From positions 186,001-250,000 of the forward strand of contig NZ_FNFM01000007.1 of assembly GCF_900101095.1 (NCBI RefSeq): a DNA stretch of 64,000 bases. The letters are read 5' to 3'. The position numbers and the translations under genes are program-made. The notes under the pieces were generated by a model, which saw only the letters and a list, made by a program, of their open reading frames with translations, did no database searches and was not told where the DNA came from. This stretch comes from Actinopolyspora mzabensis (GTDB lineage Bacteria; Actinomycetota; Actinomycetes; Mycobacteriales; Pseudonocardiaceae). Shown here one piece after another: positions 28,027-36,698 of this stretch (position 1 is the first letter of the stretch; every line of letters starts with the position of its first letter).

Positions 28027-28443
28027 TCCTCCAGCCTAGGGTGTGCCGCACGGCCGAAGCAGCGGTACACCCGCCCCGCTCGGTGCGCACGCGCGGCCGA
28101 CACGCGGTAGTCGGGAAAAAGCCTTCCTACCGTCAACAGGGTGGTGCCGTCCAATATCGTGGTAGAGGCACATTCATGACGGAAGCCGTAAGCGGCGCTG
28201 TCGGCCGGTGCGGACCGGGGTTTCTTCGACCCGGTGCGCGTTCCAACCGGTCCGCACCGGCGGTGTCAGCCCCGGGAACCGACGGTTTCGGCGGTCTCGG
28301 GCTGGTCGACACGCGCCCGGGCTGTTTGAATGCGCCGACGGCGACATATCCGACGACTTGTCGCCGGGTGCTTCGGCCCCGTCCGACGACGGGGCGCTCG
28401 TGCTCCGCACGAGCACTGAGCGGGCAGAAGGAGGAAGCCGGCC
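28027..28443. other. divergent leader region, miaA / DUF349 gene
   Basis: 417 bases between divergent genes. It holds a perfect 15-bp inverted repeat (28204-28261) that would fold in the leader of the DUF349 mRNA. An ATG frame from 28176 has weak bias and shifts against the DUF349 gene, so it is not called. Confidence 0.5.
28204..28261. repeat. perfect 15-bp inverted repeat with 28-base loop
   Basis: GCCGGTGCGGACCGG (28204-28218) is exactly complementary to 28247-28261. It lies about 180 bases ahead of the DUF349 start, far from any upstream stop on that strand, so a leader hairpin or operator is more likely than a terminator. Confidence 0.55.
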
Positions 28444-29766
28444 ATGACAGACCAGGACACGACGCCGAACACCGCCGACGCGTCGGCGGCCGCGGACTCG
28501 ACAACGAGCGGTTCGGGACGTGGCGCCGCACCCGCGGTACCGATCGCTTCCGGCGATCCGGCGCGCTGGGGCCGGGTCGACTCCGAGGGGGAGGTTTACG
28601 TACGAACCTCCGGGGGAGAACGGTTCGTCGGCTCGTGGCAGGCGGGAGACGCCGACGAAGGACTGGCTCATTTCGCTCGGAGGTTCGACGACCTCCGCAC
28701 CGAGGCCGAGCTGCTGGAGACGCGGCTCTCCTCGGGCTCGGGAGATCCGAAACAGGCGCTGTCCAGCGCCCAACACCTGCGTGACGGGCTCCCCCAGGCC
28801 TCCGTGGTCGGCGATGTCGACTCGCTGGCCGCACGGCTGGAACACATCGTGACGCGCGCCGAGCACGCGGTGGAGCAGGCCAAGGCCGAGCGGGAGAAGG
28901 CACGCGCCGAGGCGGTGGCACGTAAGGAAGCGCTGGTCGAAGAGGCGGAACAGATCGGGGCGGAGGCCACCAACTGGAAAACCGCGGGCGACAGGCTGCG
29001 TGCCATCTTCGAGGAGTGGAAGAGCGTTCGGGGCGTCGACCGCAAGACCGACGAGCAGCTCTGGAAGCGATTCACCAAGGCCCGTGACGCTTTCAACCGG
29101 CGCCGGGGGTCCCACTTCGCGGAACTGGACCGGCAGCGCAACGCCGCCAAGGAACGCAAGCAGGAGCTGGCCGACGAGGCCGAGTCGCTGACCGAATCCA
29201 CCGACTGGGGTCCCACGGCGGACCGGTACAAGCAGTTGATGAGCGAGTGGAAGGCGGTGGGGCGCGCCCCCAAGGACAGCGACGAAGCGTTGTGGAAACG
29301 TTTCCGTGCCGCGCAGGACAAGTTCTTCTCCCGCCGTTCCGAGGCGTTCGCCGAGCGCGACGCCGAGTTCGCCGAGAACGCCAGGCTCAAGGAGGAGCTG
29401 TTGGCCGAGGCGGAGCGGATCGACGCCGACGCGGACCCGAACGCCGCCCAGGCCCAGCTGCAGCGCATCCAGCGACGCTGGGACGAGATCGGCAAGGTGC
29501 CCCGGGAACGCATCCGCGAGCTCGAGGGCAGGCTGCGCGCGGTCAACGACCGGGTGCGCTCGGCGGCCCAGCACGAGTGGCGTCGCACCGATCCGGAGGC
29601 CCAAGCCAGGGTCGAACAGTTCCGCGAGCGGGTGGAGCAGTACGAGCAGCAGGCCGCCAAGGCACGGTCGGCGGGTAACGAGAAACGCGCCAAGGAGGCC
29701 GAGCAGCAGGCGCGGCAGTGGCAGGAGTGGCTCACCGCAGCGGAGCACGCCCTGACGGACCGCTGA
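28444..29766 (+). CDS. DUF349 domain-containing protein (Rv2731-like)
   Basis: A 440-residue, highly charged, mostly alpha-helical cytoplasmic protein. After a Thr/Ser/Ala-rich N-terminus (1-35) and a small beta-rich segment (WGRVDSEGEVYVRT), it has long coiled coil and at least three DUF349 repeats (WKSVRGVDRKTDEQLWKRF, WKAVGRAPKDSDEALWKRF, RWDEIGKVPRERIRELEGR). Bacterial DUF349 proteins are linked to ribosome or RNA-associated functions, but no role is settled. The ATG at 28444 follows AAGGAGG. It sits between miaA and miaB as in mycobacteria. Confidence 0.88.
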   Translation: MTDQDTTPNTADASAAADSTTSGSGRGAAPAVPIASGDPARWGRVDSEGEVYVRTSGGERFVGSWQAGDADEGLAHFARRFDDLRTEAELLETRLSSGSGDPKQALSSAQHLRDGLPQASVVGDVDSLAARLEHIVTRAEHAVEQAKAEREKARAEAVARKEALVEEAEQIGAEATNWKTAGDRLRAIFEEWKSVRGVDRKTDEQLWKRFTKARDAFNRRRGSHFAELDRQRNAAKERKQELADEAESLTESTDWGPTADRYKQLMSEWKAVGRAPKDSDEALWKRFRAAQDKFFSRRSEAFAERDAEFAENARLKEELLAEAERIDADADPNAAQAQLQRIQRRWDEIGKVPRERIRELEGRLRAVNDRVRSAAQHEWRRTDPEAQARVEQFRERVEQYEQQAAKARSAGNEKRAKEAEQQARQWQEWLTAAEHALTDR

Positions 29767-29804
29767 GCGCCGGGTGAACCGATCGGCGGGCGCAGCGGGG
29801 TCGG

Positions 29805-29827
29805 CCGTGTTCCCGGGCCGGGAAACG
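29805..29827. terminator. short hairpin between convergent genes
   Basis: TTCCCGG (29810-29816) and CCGGGAA (29818-29824), extendable with one bulge, lie between the DUF349 gene and the convergent membrane-protein gene. It is weak but well placed. Confidence 0.4.
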
Positions 29828-29894
29828 GACGACCTCGGTGCCCGCCGAGCGGTACCGCCGAGCCGTCACCGCGAAGAACCGCGGTCCACGAGGG

Positions 29895-30419
29895 TCAGGC
29901 GCGGGACCAGACGATCCGCAGCCACTGACTGGCCAGCACTCCCATCGCGATCACCGCGATGACCAGACCGAACGAGGGGCCCGGCTCTCCGGCCTCAGCC
30001 GTCTGCCTGGACCAGATGGCGATGACTCCCTCCACCGTGACCACGCAGCAGAACATCGCCGCCAACCATGCGATCGCCCACCGACGCGTGGCCAGGGCCA
30101 GCGCCCCGAGCAGTACTCCCGCGATGGCGGAGTTGATGGAGAACAGCCGGGGAAGCAGCCCGACACCCAGGGCCGGATCCGCCTGGCCCGCCAGGATCTG
30201 CCATCCCGGGGCGTCACCGACCCAAGGCAGCACCGCGGTCAGCACGAGAACCAGCATGATCCCGGTTATGACCAGCGCCCGCACCCCCGGATCGATCACA
30301 CGGCCGATCTCCCGCTCGGCACGGGACAGTTCGGTGCGGAACCGCTGCTGCTCGCCCTGGTCCACTGGCTCGTCTCCATCCGAAGGCGGTTGCCCGGCAC
30401 CGGAATTCTCGCTCAACAT
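29895..30419 (-). CDS. conserved membrane protein (Rv2732c-like)
   Basis: A 174-residue protein with a charged cytoplasmic N-terminus (1-45) and about four transmembrane helices: [55 protein letters not shown] and [14 protein letters not shown]. Function is unknown. The position directly downstream of miaB matches M. tuberculosis Rv2732c/miaB. The ATG at 30419 overlaps the miaB end by a few bases, with AGGGG just upstream. A GTG at 30425 is possible. Translation is probably coupled to miaB. Confidence 0.75.
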   Translation of the reverse strand: MLSENSGAGQPPSDGDEPVDQGEQQRFRTELSRAEREIGRVIDPGVRALVITGIMLVLVLTAVLPWVGDAPGWQILAGQADPALGVGLLPRLFSINSAIAGVLLGALALATRRWAIAWLAAMFCCVVTVEGVIAIWSRQTAEAGEPGPSFGLVIAVIAMGVLASQWLRIVWSRA

Positions 30420-31912
30420 CCGCACCCCTGCTCGGCGGCACCGTCGGTGCTCGCGGCGCTCGGAGCGCCGAACGAGGGCAGACCGAGACCGACTCCCGAG
30501 GTCTTGGGGCGTTGCCCCGCCTCCCAGCGATCACCGGCCACGGTACGACGGTGTCGGTGCACGCCACCGTCCGCGAGCAGATGGTGGGGCGCCGCCCTGC
30601 TGATCGTGGTGTGCACGAGATCGCCGGGACGGAGTTCACCGTCCGTGGCTCCCTCCGGCGTGAAGTGCACCAACCGCCCGTCCCTGGCGCGGCCCGACCT
30701 GCGCTCGGTGTGCGCGTTCTTGCGCCCCTCGCCCTCGGCGACCAGCAGCTCGACCTCGCTTCCCACCAGTTGCTGGTTGGCCTCCAGCGAGATCTCGTTC
30801 TGCAGCTCGATCAGTCGGTCGTAGCGCTGCTGCACGACCTCCTTGGGAAGCTGTCCTTCCATCTCGGCGGCGGGAGTGCCGGGACGCTTGGAGTACTGGA
30901 AGGTGAAGGCGCTGGCGAATCGTGCCCTGCGCACCACGTCGAGAGTCGCTTCGAAGTCCTCCTCGGTCTCCCCGGGGAACCCGACGATGATGTCGGTGGT
31001 GATCGCCGCGTGCGGCATGGCCTCGCGCACCTTGTGCACGATGTTGAGGAAGCGCTCGGCGCGATAGGAGCGGCGCATCGCCTTGAGCATGCGGTCGGAG
31101 CCGGACTGCAGCGGCATGTGCAGCTGGGGGCACACGTTGGGGGTTTCGGCCATCGCGTCGATGACGTCGTCGGTGAAGTCGCGGGGATGCGGTGAGGTGA
31201 AACGTACCCGCTCCAGCCCCTCGATATCGCCGCAGGAACGCAGCAGCTTCCCGAATGCGTAGCGGTCACCGAACTCGACGCCGTAGGCGTTGACGTTCTG
31301 TCCGAGCAGGGTGACCTCGAGAACCCCCTCGGAGGCGAGCGCGCCCACCTCGGCCAGCACGTCCCCGGGGCGACGGTCCTTCTCCTTGCCGCGCAGCGAG
31401 GGAACGATGCAGAAGGTGCAGGTGTTGTTGCAGCCGACCGAGACCGAAACCCACCCGGAGTAGGCGGACTCGCGACGAGCGGGCAGCGTGGAGGGGAACT
31501 GGTCCAGCGACTCCAGGATCTCCACTTCGGCTTCCTGGTTGTGCCTGGCTCGTTCGAGCAACGTAGGCAACGACCCCAGGTTGTGCGTGCCGAAGACGAC
31601 GTCCACCCAAGGCGCGCGCCGAACTATCTCGCCGCGATCCTTCTGCGCCAGGCATCCCCCCACCGCGATCTGCATGCCGGGGTTCTCCCGCTTGGCGGCA
31701 CGCAACCGCCCGAGGTTCCCGTAGAGCCGGTTGTCGGCGTTCTCCCGTACCGCGCACGTGTTGAACACGACCAGGTCGGCGGGGTCGTCGCCCGCCTCCC
31801 GCACGTAACCGGCTTCTTCCAGCACCCCGGACAACCGCTCGGAGTCGTGCACGTTCATCTGGCAGCCATACGTGCGCACTTCGAATGACTGAGGCACCCG
31901 CTTGTCCGTCAC
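30413..31912 (-). CDS. miaB: tRNA-2-methylthio-N6-dimethylallyladenosine synthase MiaB
   Basis: A 499-residue radical-SAM methylthiotransferase acting on i6A37 of tRNA. The N-terminal UPF0004 domain holds the auxiliary-cluster cysteines ([17 protein letters not shown]). The radical-SAM motif CNNTCTFC is near 165, and a TRAM domain follows near 385-450. The final 60 residues are a low-complexity tail ending EQGCGC, a Cys-rich end not needed for catalysis. The GTG at 31912 gives the family's usual short N-terminus before [11 protein letters not shown]. The frame is open back to 31942. Confidence 0.95.
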   Translation of the reverse strand: MTDKRVPQSFEVRTYGCQMNVHDSERLSGVLEEAGYVREAGDDPADLVVFNTCAVRENADNRLYGNLGRLRAAKRENPGMQIAVGGCLAQKDRGEIVRRAPWVDVVFGTHNLGSLPTLLERARHNQEAEVEILESLDQFPSTLPARRESAYSGWVSVSVGCNNTCTFCIVPSLRGKEKDRRPGDVLAEVGALASEGVLEVTLLGQNVNAYGVEFGDRYAFGKLLRSCGDIEGLERVRFTSPHPRDFTDDVIDAMAETPNVCPQLHMPLQSGSDRMLKAMRRSYRAERFLNIVHKVREAMPHAAITTDIIVGFPGETEEDFEATLDVVRRARFASAFTFQYSKRPGTPAAEMEGQLPKEVVQQRYDRLIELQNEISLEANQQLVGSEVELLVAEGEGRKNAHTERRSGRARDGRLVHFTPEGATDGELRPGDLVHTTISRAAPHHLLADGGVHRHRRTVAGDRWEAGQRPKTSGVGLGLPSFGAPSAASTDGAAEQGCGC

Positions 31913-32391
31913 GCTCCCACCATATCCCCTGGTGGAAAGCACTCATTCGTGGTACGGGAACCGAGGGCGTCGACCGGGGCGCCCCGAGGCCGCGGTCCAG
32001 GTCACCGGAGGTCACCGGCCTCGCGTTGCTGCTCGTCGGACGGTGCTGGTGAGCGCGGAACGCGCTCCTACCCGGATGCGAGGACCGGATGCGAGGAACC
32101 GCCGGCGCTCGCGGCTGGGGTCGTGATCAAGACGGCGAACCGACAACGGTGGGCCGGGACCGCCACCGGAGCCGACGGGACGCACCGGACCGAGCAACCC
32201 GATCACGGAGCGCGGACACCCTCCGTGACGGGTCGACCCGCCCACGCGTTCGATGCCGCGAACAACACCCTGCAATCGGTGAATGTAATCGAGTCGCAAC
32301 ATCAGTCGACCGATCGGTGCTGGACGCAGCGGCTCACGCGCCTTAGGTTGCCCTCATCGTGTCCGCCGTTTCCGACCGATCTGGAGATCGA
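31913..32391. other. divergent intergenic region, miaB / gluA
   Basis: 479 bases with no supported gene. It must carry promoters for both directions. TTAGGTT at 32343-32349 could serve as a -10 (TAGGTT) for gluA and also resembles half of an IdeR box, without the other half. A short direct repeat GGTCACCGG occurs near 32000-32020. Confidence 0.4.
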
Positions 32392-33147
32392 ATGACCGAA
32401 GTTTCCACGGATACGCCGATGATCCGGGTGTCCGCGGTCGACAAGTACTTCGGGTCACTGCACGTGCTCAAGGACATCAACCTTGAAATCCCCCGTGGTC
32501 AGGTCGTGGTGGTTCTCGGACCCTCGGGTTCGGGCAAGTCCACCCTCTGCCGAGTACTCAACCGGCTTGAAACGATCGATTCGGGCGCTGTCGCCGTCGA
32601 CGGAGTGCCGCTCCCCGAGGAGGGGCGCGCGCTCGCCGAACTCAGGGCGGACGTCGGGATGGTGTTCCAGCAGTTCAACCTGTTCGCGCACAAGAGCATC
32701 ATCGACAACGTCACCCTGGGGCCGATCAAGGTTCGAAAGCTCGGCAAGGACGAGGCACGCGAAGAGGGTATGCGGCTGCTGCGCCGGGTGGGGATCGCCG
32801 ATCAGGCGGAGAAGTACCCCGCGCAGCTCTCCGGCGGGCAACAACAGCGCGCGGCGATCGCACGGGCACTGGCCATGCGGCCCAAGGTGATGCTCTTCGA
32901 CGAGCCGACCTCGGCACTGGACCCGGAGATGGTCAACGAGGTGCTCGAAGTGATGGCGGGGCTCGCCGACGAGGGCATGACGATGCTGGTGGTCAGTCAC
33001 GAGATGGGATTCGCGCGCCGCGCCGCACACCGGGTGCTGTTCATGGCCGACGGCGAGGTCGTCGAGGACAGCTCCCCCGAGACCTTCTTCGACTCGCCCG
33101 GATCGGAGCGCGCCAAGGACTTCCTGGGCAAGATCCTCACTCACTAG
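32392..33147 (+). CDS. gluA: glutamate-type ABC transporter ATP-binding protein
   Basis: A 251-residue ATPase of the polar amino acid uptake family (GluA/GlnQ). Walker A is GPSGSGKST (about 43-51), the signature is LSGGQQQR and Walker B is VMLFDEPTSALD, followed by the H-loop VVSHEMGFA. It powers import together with GluB, GluC and GluD encoded directly downstream. The ATG at 32392 follows GGAG. The order A-B-C-D matches gluABCD of corynebacteria, which takes up glutamate. Glutamine or aspartate remain possible substrates. Confidence 0.92.
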   Translation: MTEVSTDTPMIRVSAVDKYFGSLHVLKDINLEIPRGQVVVVLGPSGSGKSTLCRVLNRLETIDSGAVAVDGVPLPEEGRALAELRADVGMVFQQFNLFAHKSIIDNVTLGPIKVRKLGKDEAREEGMRLLRRVGIADQAEKYPAQLSGGQQQRAAIARALAMRPKVMLFDEPTSALDPEMVNEVLEVMAGLADEGMTMLVVSHEMGFARRAAHRVLFMADGEVVEDSSPETFFDSPGSERAKDFLGKILTH

Positions 33148-33204
33148 ATCCGGGTCACATCCGGACGTCGATCGGTTTCACGACCACCACTGGAAGGGAC
33201 ACCC

Positions 33205-34092
33205 ATGCGTAACGGCAAGCTGACCGCCGCGGCGATCGCGGCGTCGACGGGCCTGCTGCTCAGCGCCTGTGGCAGCGGTTCGAGCTCCGAGGAGGGCTTC
33301 TCCGCCCCAGTCGCCGAGAACCCCTCGTTCGAGCAGGGCACCACGATGGCGGAATACGCCGACTCCGGCGAGATCACCATCGGGACCAAGAAGGACCAGC
33401 CGCTGTTCGGGCTGGAGAACCTCAACGGCGAGATGCAGGGCTTCGACGTCGCCATCGGCGAGATCATCGCCGGCAAACTCGGCATTCCGGCTGACAAGAT
33501 CAACTGGAAGGAAACACCGAGCAAGAACCGCGAGCTCTACATCGAGCAGGGCAAGGTCGACATGGTGGTGGCCACCTACACGATCAACGACAAGCGTGCC
33601 GAACGGGTCACTTTCGCCGGGCCGTACTACGAGGCCGGCCAGGACCTGATGGTCAAGCAGAGCAACGACTCGATCACCGGCCCGGAGTCGCTGCGGGACA
33701 GCGAGGCCAAGGTGTGCTCCGCGCGGGGCTCCACGCCCTCCGAGCGGATCCGCGAGTACATCGACCCCTCCCGGCTGGTGCTGTTCGACACCTACTCGAA
33801 GTGCGCGGACGCGCTGCGCAACGGCCAGGCGCAGGCGGTGACCACGGACAACTCGATCCTGATGGGCCTGGTCAGCGAGAACGAGAACCAGTTCAAGGTG
33901 GTCGGCAACACCTTCAGCGAGGAGCCCTACGGCATCGGGATCACCAAGGGCGACACGAAGTTCTGCCAGTTCATCAACGACAGCCTGCGGACAGCCGCCG
34001 AGAACGGCACCTATCAGGAGGCCTGGAACTCCAGCGCGGGCAAGGTTTCGGAGAAGACACCGGAACTTCCCGAGCTGCAGTCCTGCGGCTGA
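33205..34092 (+). CDS. gluB: glutamate-type ABC transporter binding lipoprotein
   Basis: A 295-residue SBP_bac_3 lipoprotein. The signal peptide ends in the lipobox LLSAC (Cys22). Lobe 1 (about 55-145, ITIGTKKDQPLFGLENLNGE) and lobe 2 (about 145-240, TPSERIREYI, TDNSILMGL) are both complete, and the final helix returns to lobe 1 (YGIGITKGDTKFCQFIND). It captures the amino acid outside the membrane and hands it to GluC/GluD. It begins 58 bases after gluA. A strong hairpin follows before gluC. Confidence 0.92.
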   Translation: MRNGKLTAAAIAASTGLLLSACGSGSSSEEGFSAPVAENPSFEQGTTMAEYADSGEITIGTKKDQPLFGLENLNGEMQGFDVAIGEIIAGKLGIPADKINWKETPSKNRELYIEQGKVDMVVATYTINDKRAERVTFAGPYYEAGQDLMVKQSNDSITGPESLRDSEAKVCSARGSTPSERIREYIDPSRLVLFDTYSKCADALRNGQAQAVTTDNSILMGLVSENENQFKVVGNTFSEEPYGIGITKGDTKFCQFINDSLRTAAENGTYQEAWNSSAGKVSEKTPELPELQSCG

Positions 34093-34110
34093 GCCCAACC
34101 CGTCTGTGTG

Positions 34111-34141
34111 AGGGGGCACCGGCGATCCCGGTGCCCCCTTT
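34111..34141 (+). terminator. hairpin with short T-run between gluB and gluC
   Basis: GGGGGCACCGG (34112-34122) pairs perfectly with 34128-34138 around CGATC, extended by an A-T pair and followed by TTT (34139-34141). Lying inside the operon, it probably acts as a partial terminator or a 3' stabiliser, giving more binding protein than permease. Confidence 0.75.
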
Positions 34142-34160
34142 CAGCTCGCTGGAGTGAACC

Positions 34161-34811
34161 GTGCAAGTCCTTATCGACAACTATCATCTGTATCTGCGGG
34201 GGCTGGGCACAACGCTGCAGATCTGCCTCTACGCGGGACTGCTGACCCTTGTGGTGGGCACGTTCATCGCGGGCTGCCGCGTCGCCCCGCTCACCCCGCT
34301 GCGGGCGTTCGGCACCGCCTGGGTGACGGTGTTCCGGAACTGCCCGCTCGCCGTGGTGCTGTTCTTCATGGCGTTCGGTATCCCGGCACTGGGGATCAAC
34401 GCCTCGTACTTCGTGTTCGGCACCATCGGACTCGCGCTGTACACCTCGGCGTTCGTCTGCGAGGCGATCCGCAGCGGTATCAACGCCGTCTCACCGGGCC
34501 AGGCGGAAGCCGCTCGTTCCGTGGGCCTCGGTTTCGGGCAGACCCTGCGACTGGTGATCCTGCCGCAGGCGGTGCGCAGCATCATCCCCCCGCTGGGCAG
34601 CGTGATGATCGCGATGATCAAGAACTCCGCGATCGCGGGGGCGTTCGGAATCGGTGGCGATCTCTACGCGGTGGGGATCCGGCAGTCCTCCGCCCAGGGT
34701 GAGGAGATCATCCCGGTGTTGCTGGGTGTGGCGCTGGGCTATCTGATCATCACCATCCCGGCCGGCCTGCTGCTGGGGTACGTGGAACGGAAGGTGGCGA
34801 TCGCACGATGA
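34161..34811 (+). CDS. gluC: glutamate-type ABC transporter permease GluC
   Basis: A 216-residue inner-membrane permease of the His/Glu/Gln/Arg family with about five helices. The EAA loop with EAARSVGLGFGQTLRLVILPQA near 113-135 contacts the ATPase. The GTG at 34161 gives the family start VQVLIDNYHLYLRGLGTTLQ. It lies 69 bases after gluB, across the hairpin, and overlaps gluD by four bases. Confidence 0.92.
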   Translation: MQVLIDNYHLYLRGLGTTLQICLYAGLLTLVVGTFIAGCRVAPLTPLRAFGTAWVTVFRNCPLAVVLFFMAFGIPALGINASYFVFGTIGLALYTSAFVCEAIRSGINAVSPGQAEAARSVGLGFGQTLRLVILPQAVRSIIPPLGSVMIAMIKNSAIAGAFGIGGDLYAVGIRQSSAQGEEIIPVLLGVALGYLIITIPAGLLLGYVERKVAIAR

Positions 34812-35674
34812 GCGAATCCGTGCTCTACGAGGCTCCCGGACCACGCGCCAGGCTCCGCGCCCGCTACGCGAGCGTGCTCACCGGGCTCGTGCTGCTCGCC
34901 CTCTTCGGCTGGGTGATCTACCGACTGGCTCAGGGCGGTGAGTTCACCTACGAGAAGTGGGGCCCGCTGATCGACCCCACCAACGAGAGCTTCACCCCAC
35001 TGTGGACCCTGCTCGGCAAGGGGTTGGGCAACACCCTGCTGGCAGCCGGTTGGTCCATCCTGTTCTCACTGGTGATCGGCACGATCCTCGCGTTGACCAG
35101 GGTGACGGCCGCAGCGTGGTACCGCTGGGCCGTGGTCGGCGTGATCGAGCTGCTGCGCGGCACCCCGGTGGTCGTGCTGATCTTCTTCGCCTACCAGGCG
35201 CTGCCGGTGATGGGCCTGGACCTGCCGGTGATGTGGTCGCTGGTCATCGGGCTGACCGCGTACAACTGCGTGATCATCGCCGAGATCGTGCGAGCGGGGA
35301 TCGACTCGCTGCCCAGGGGCCAGAGCGAGGCTGCCTACGCCGTGGGGATGCGTCGCGGCCAGGTCATGTTCAACGTGCTGCTGCCGCAGGCCTTCCGTGC
35401 CATGCTGCCCGCGCTGATCAGCCAGTTGGTGGTGGTTCTCAAGGACACCTCGCTCGGCTTCACGATCAGCTACCCCGAGTTCGTACAGCGGGGTGAGACC
35501 GCCATAGAGAACCTCGGCAACCCCATTCAGCTCTACCTGTTCATCGCGTTGATCTTCATCGTCATCAACTACACGCTGAGCAAACTCGCGGTGTACACCG
35601 AGCGCAGGCTGAGTCGCGGTCGCAAGTCATCGGCGACCGCGGAGCCGGAAAGCGCCGCCACCACCGGGGACTGA
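34808..35674 (+). CDS. gluD: glutamate-type ABC transporter permease GluD
   Basis: A 288-residue permease that pairs with GluC. An extra N-terminal helix and periplasmic segment (residues 20-75, including FTYEKWGPLID) precede the five-helix core. The EAA loop (SEAAYAVGMRRGQVMFNVLLPQA) is near 173-195. The C-terminus is a basic then acidic cytoplasmic tail. The ATG overlaps the gluC stop in ATGA, so the two are translationally coupled. A very strong hairpin ends the operon. Confidence 0.92.
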   Translation: MSESVLYEAPGPRARLRARYASVLTGLVLLALFGWVIYRLAQGGEFTYEKWGPLIDPTNESFTPLWTLLGKGLGNTLLAAGWSILFSLVIGTILALTRVTAAAWYRWAVVGVIELLRGTPVVVLIFFAYQALPVMGLDLPVMWSLVIGLTAYNCVIIAEIVRAGIDSLPRGQSEAAYAVGMRRGQVMFNVLLPQAFRAMLPALISQLVVVLKDTSLGFTISYPEFVQRGETAIENLGNPIQLYLFIALIFIVINYTLSKLAVYTERRLSRGRKSSATAEPESAATTGD

Positions 35675-35689
35675 GCCAATCCCCTCCGA

Positions 35690-35735
35690 CGAGCGTGGGA
35701 CACGTCGCGGCTGCCGCGGACGTGTCCCACGCTCG
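35690..35735 (+). terminator. 17-bp hairpin terminator of the glu operon
   Basis: CGAGCGTGGGACACGTC (35690-35706) is exactly complementary to 35719-35735. The 12-base loop holds a further GCGG/CCGC pairing. It begins 15 bases after the gluD stop and also faces the convergent lipoprotein gene. Confidence 0.85.
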
Positions 35736-35847
35736 GGCCCGACGGGCGGGCCCCACTCTGCAACACCGACGAAGTGGCGGTATCCGCCCGCTCGAATCCC
35801 CGAACCACAGGCCCGAATCGCGGGGCGGGTCATCCTCGGCGAACGTT

Positions 35848-36516
35848 TCAACCGGAGAGCTCGGGGGCTCGCGCGTCGGGACGCCTGTCGCGCAGCGTCT
35901 CGTCCGCCGCCTCCGCCCAGCGCCCGTCGTCGAGCGCGGCGGCCAGCACCGCACGCAACCGGTCGCGAAACCTCGCGTCACCCTCGGCGACTCCGACCAG
36001 CCGTGCCACGGGCCGGGACTCGGGGCCGGTTACGACGTAGGGGGCCACCACGGTCACTCCGTCCGCCTTCCGGTCGAACCCACCGAGCAGCACATCCACG
36101 CTGCCCCGCGAGAGGGCCCCGGTCCGCAGTGAGGCGGGCAGTCGGCGGAACGCGACGTCGGACCGGGATTCCAGCCCCACTCCCTCTGCCAGCAGCCCGG
36201 CCATCCGGACGTCGAAACCGCGATACCGCCCGTCGGTTCGGCGCAGGAAGTCAGCGGAGTCGGTGGGCACGCCCACGAGCAGCTCGCCGCGTCGCCGGAT
36301 CTCGGAGAGGGCGGGCGACCCCGGCAGCCGCGCGCCCTCACTCGAGCTCGGCGCCGACGTCCCCACACCGGCGGACGACTCGGCGCTCCGCTGCTCGGGT
36401 GGGAGCACCGCGGCTCCCCGCTCACCCTCGGTGGTCGCGCAGGCCGAAAGCAGCGATACGAAAACCAACCCGAGCACCGCACGGGGAACCGCTCGTAGCC
36501 ACATGCCCGTAATCAT
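35848..36516 (-). CDS. solute-binding-protein-like lipoprotein lacking most of lobe 2
   Basis: A 222-residue lipoprotein with signal and lipobox LLSAC (Cys26). The segment LSEIRRRGELLVGVPTDSADF to YRGFDVRMAGLLAEGVG matches lobe 1 of SBP_bac_3 proteins such as the neighbouring GluB. After VAPYVVTGPESRP the chain goes straight to the return helix (GVAEGDARFRDRLRAVLAAA). About 90 residues corresponding to lobe 2 of GluB are missing, without a frameshift. A normal two-lobed clamp is therefore unlikely. It may be a sensor, a partner of the glu importer, or a decaying paralogue. It converges on gluD. The ATG at 36516 or 36504 may be the start. Confidence 0.7.
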   Translation of the reverse strand: MITGMWLRAVPRAVLGLVFVSLLSACATTEGERGAAVLPPEQRSAESSAGVGTSAPSSSEGARLPGSPALSEIRRRGELLVGVPTDSADFLRRTDGRYRGFDVRMAGLLAEGVGLESRSDVAFRRLPASLRTGALSRGSVDVLLGGFDRKADGVTVVAPYVVTGPESRPVARLVGVAEGDARFRDRLRAVLAAALDDGRWAEAADETLRDRRPDARAPELSG

Positions 36517-36587
36517 CGTCCCGCTCGTCACGCGGTGTCCACCTGCCTCGGAGAACATTGCTGTAGGCTCGTGGCCGACTGGATCGG

Positions 36588-36617
36588 TTGTGATACGTGG
36601 TTAACACCGGATAAGGT
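36588..36617 (+). promoter_or_regulatory. candidate edd-eda promoter
   Basis: TTGTGA (36588-36593) and TAAGGT (36612-36617) are separated by 18 bases, about 80 bases ahead of edd. A partly symmetric AACCGGTT follows at about 36622-36629 and could be an operator. Confidence 0.45.
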
Positions 36618-36698
36618 CCGCAACCGGTTCATACCAATCGAGGCGCCAATGTCGTCGCCCGTCCGTACCGCACCCCCGTACGCACCGGGAGGCGATGA

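Noticed and set aside
28176-28784. Frame starting at the ATG at 28176 ahead of the DUF349 gene
   Set aside because: It runs out of frame through the DUF349 gene, has a Cys/Arg/Pro-rich composition and lacks a family match.
32343-32349. Possible IdeR box ahead of gluA
   Set aside because: Only the half TTAGGTT is present and the second half does not match. A -10-like role is more likely.
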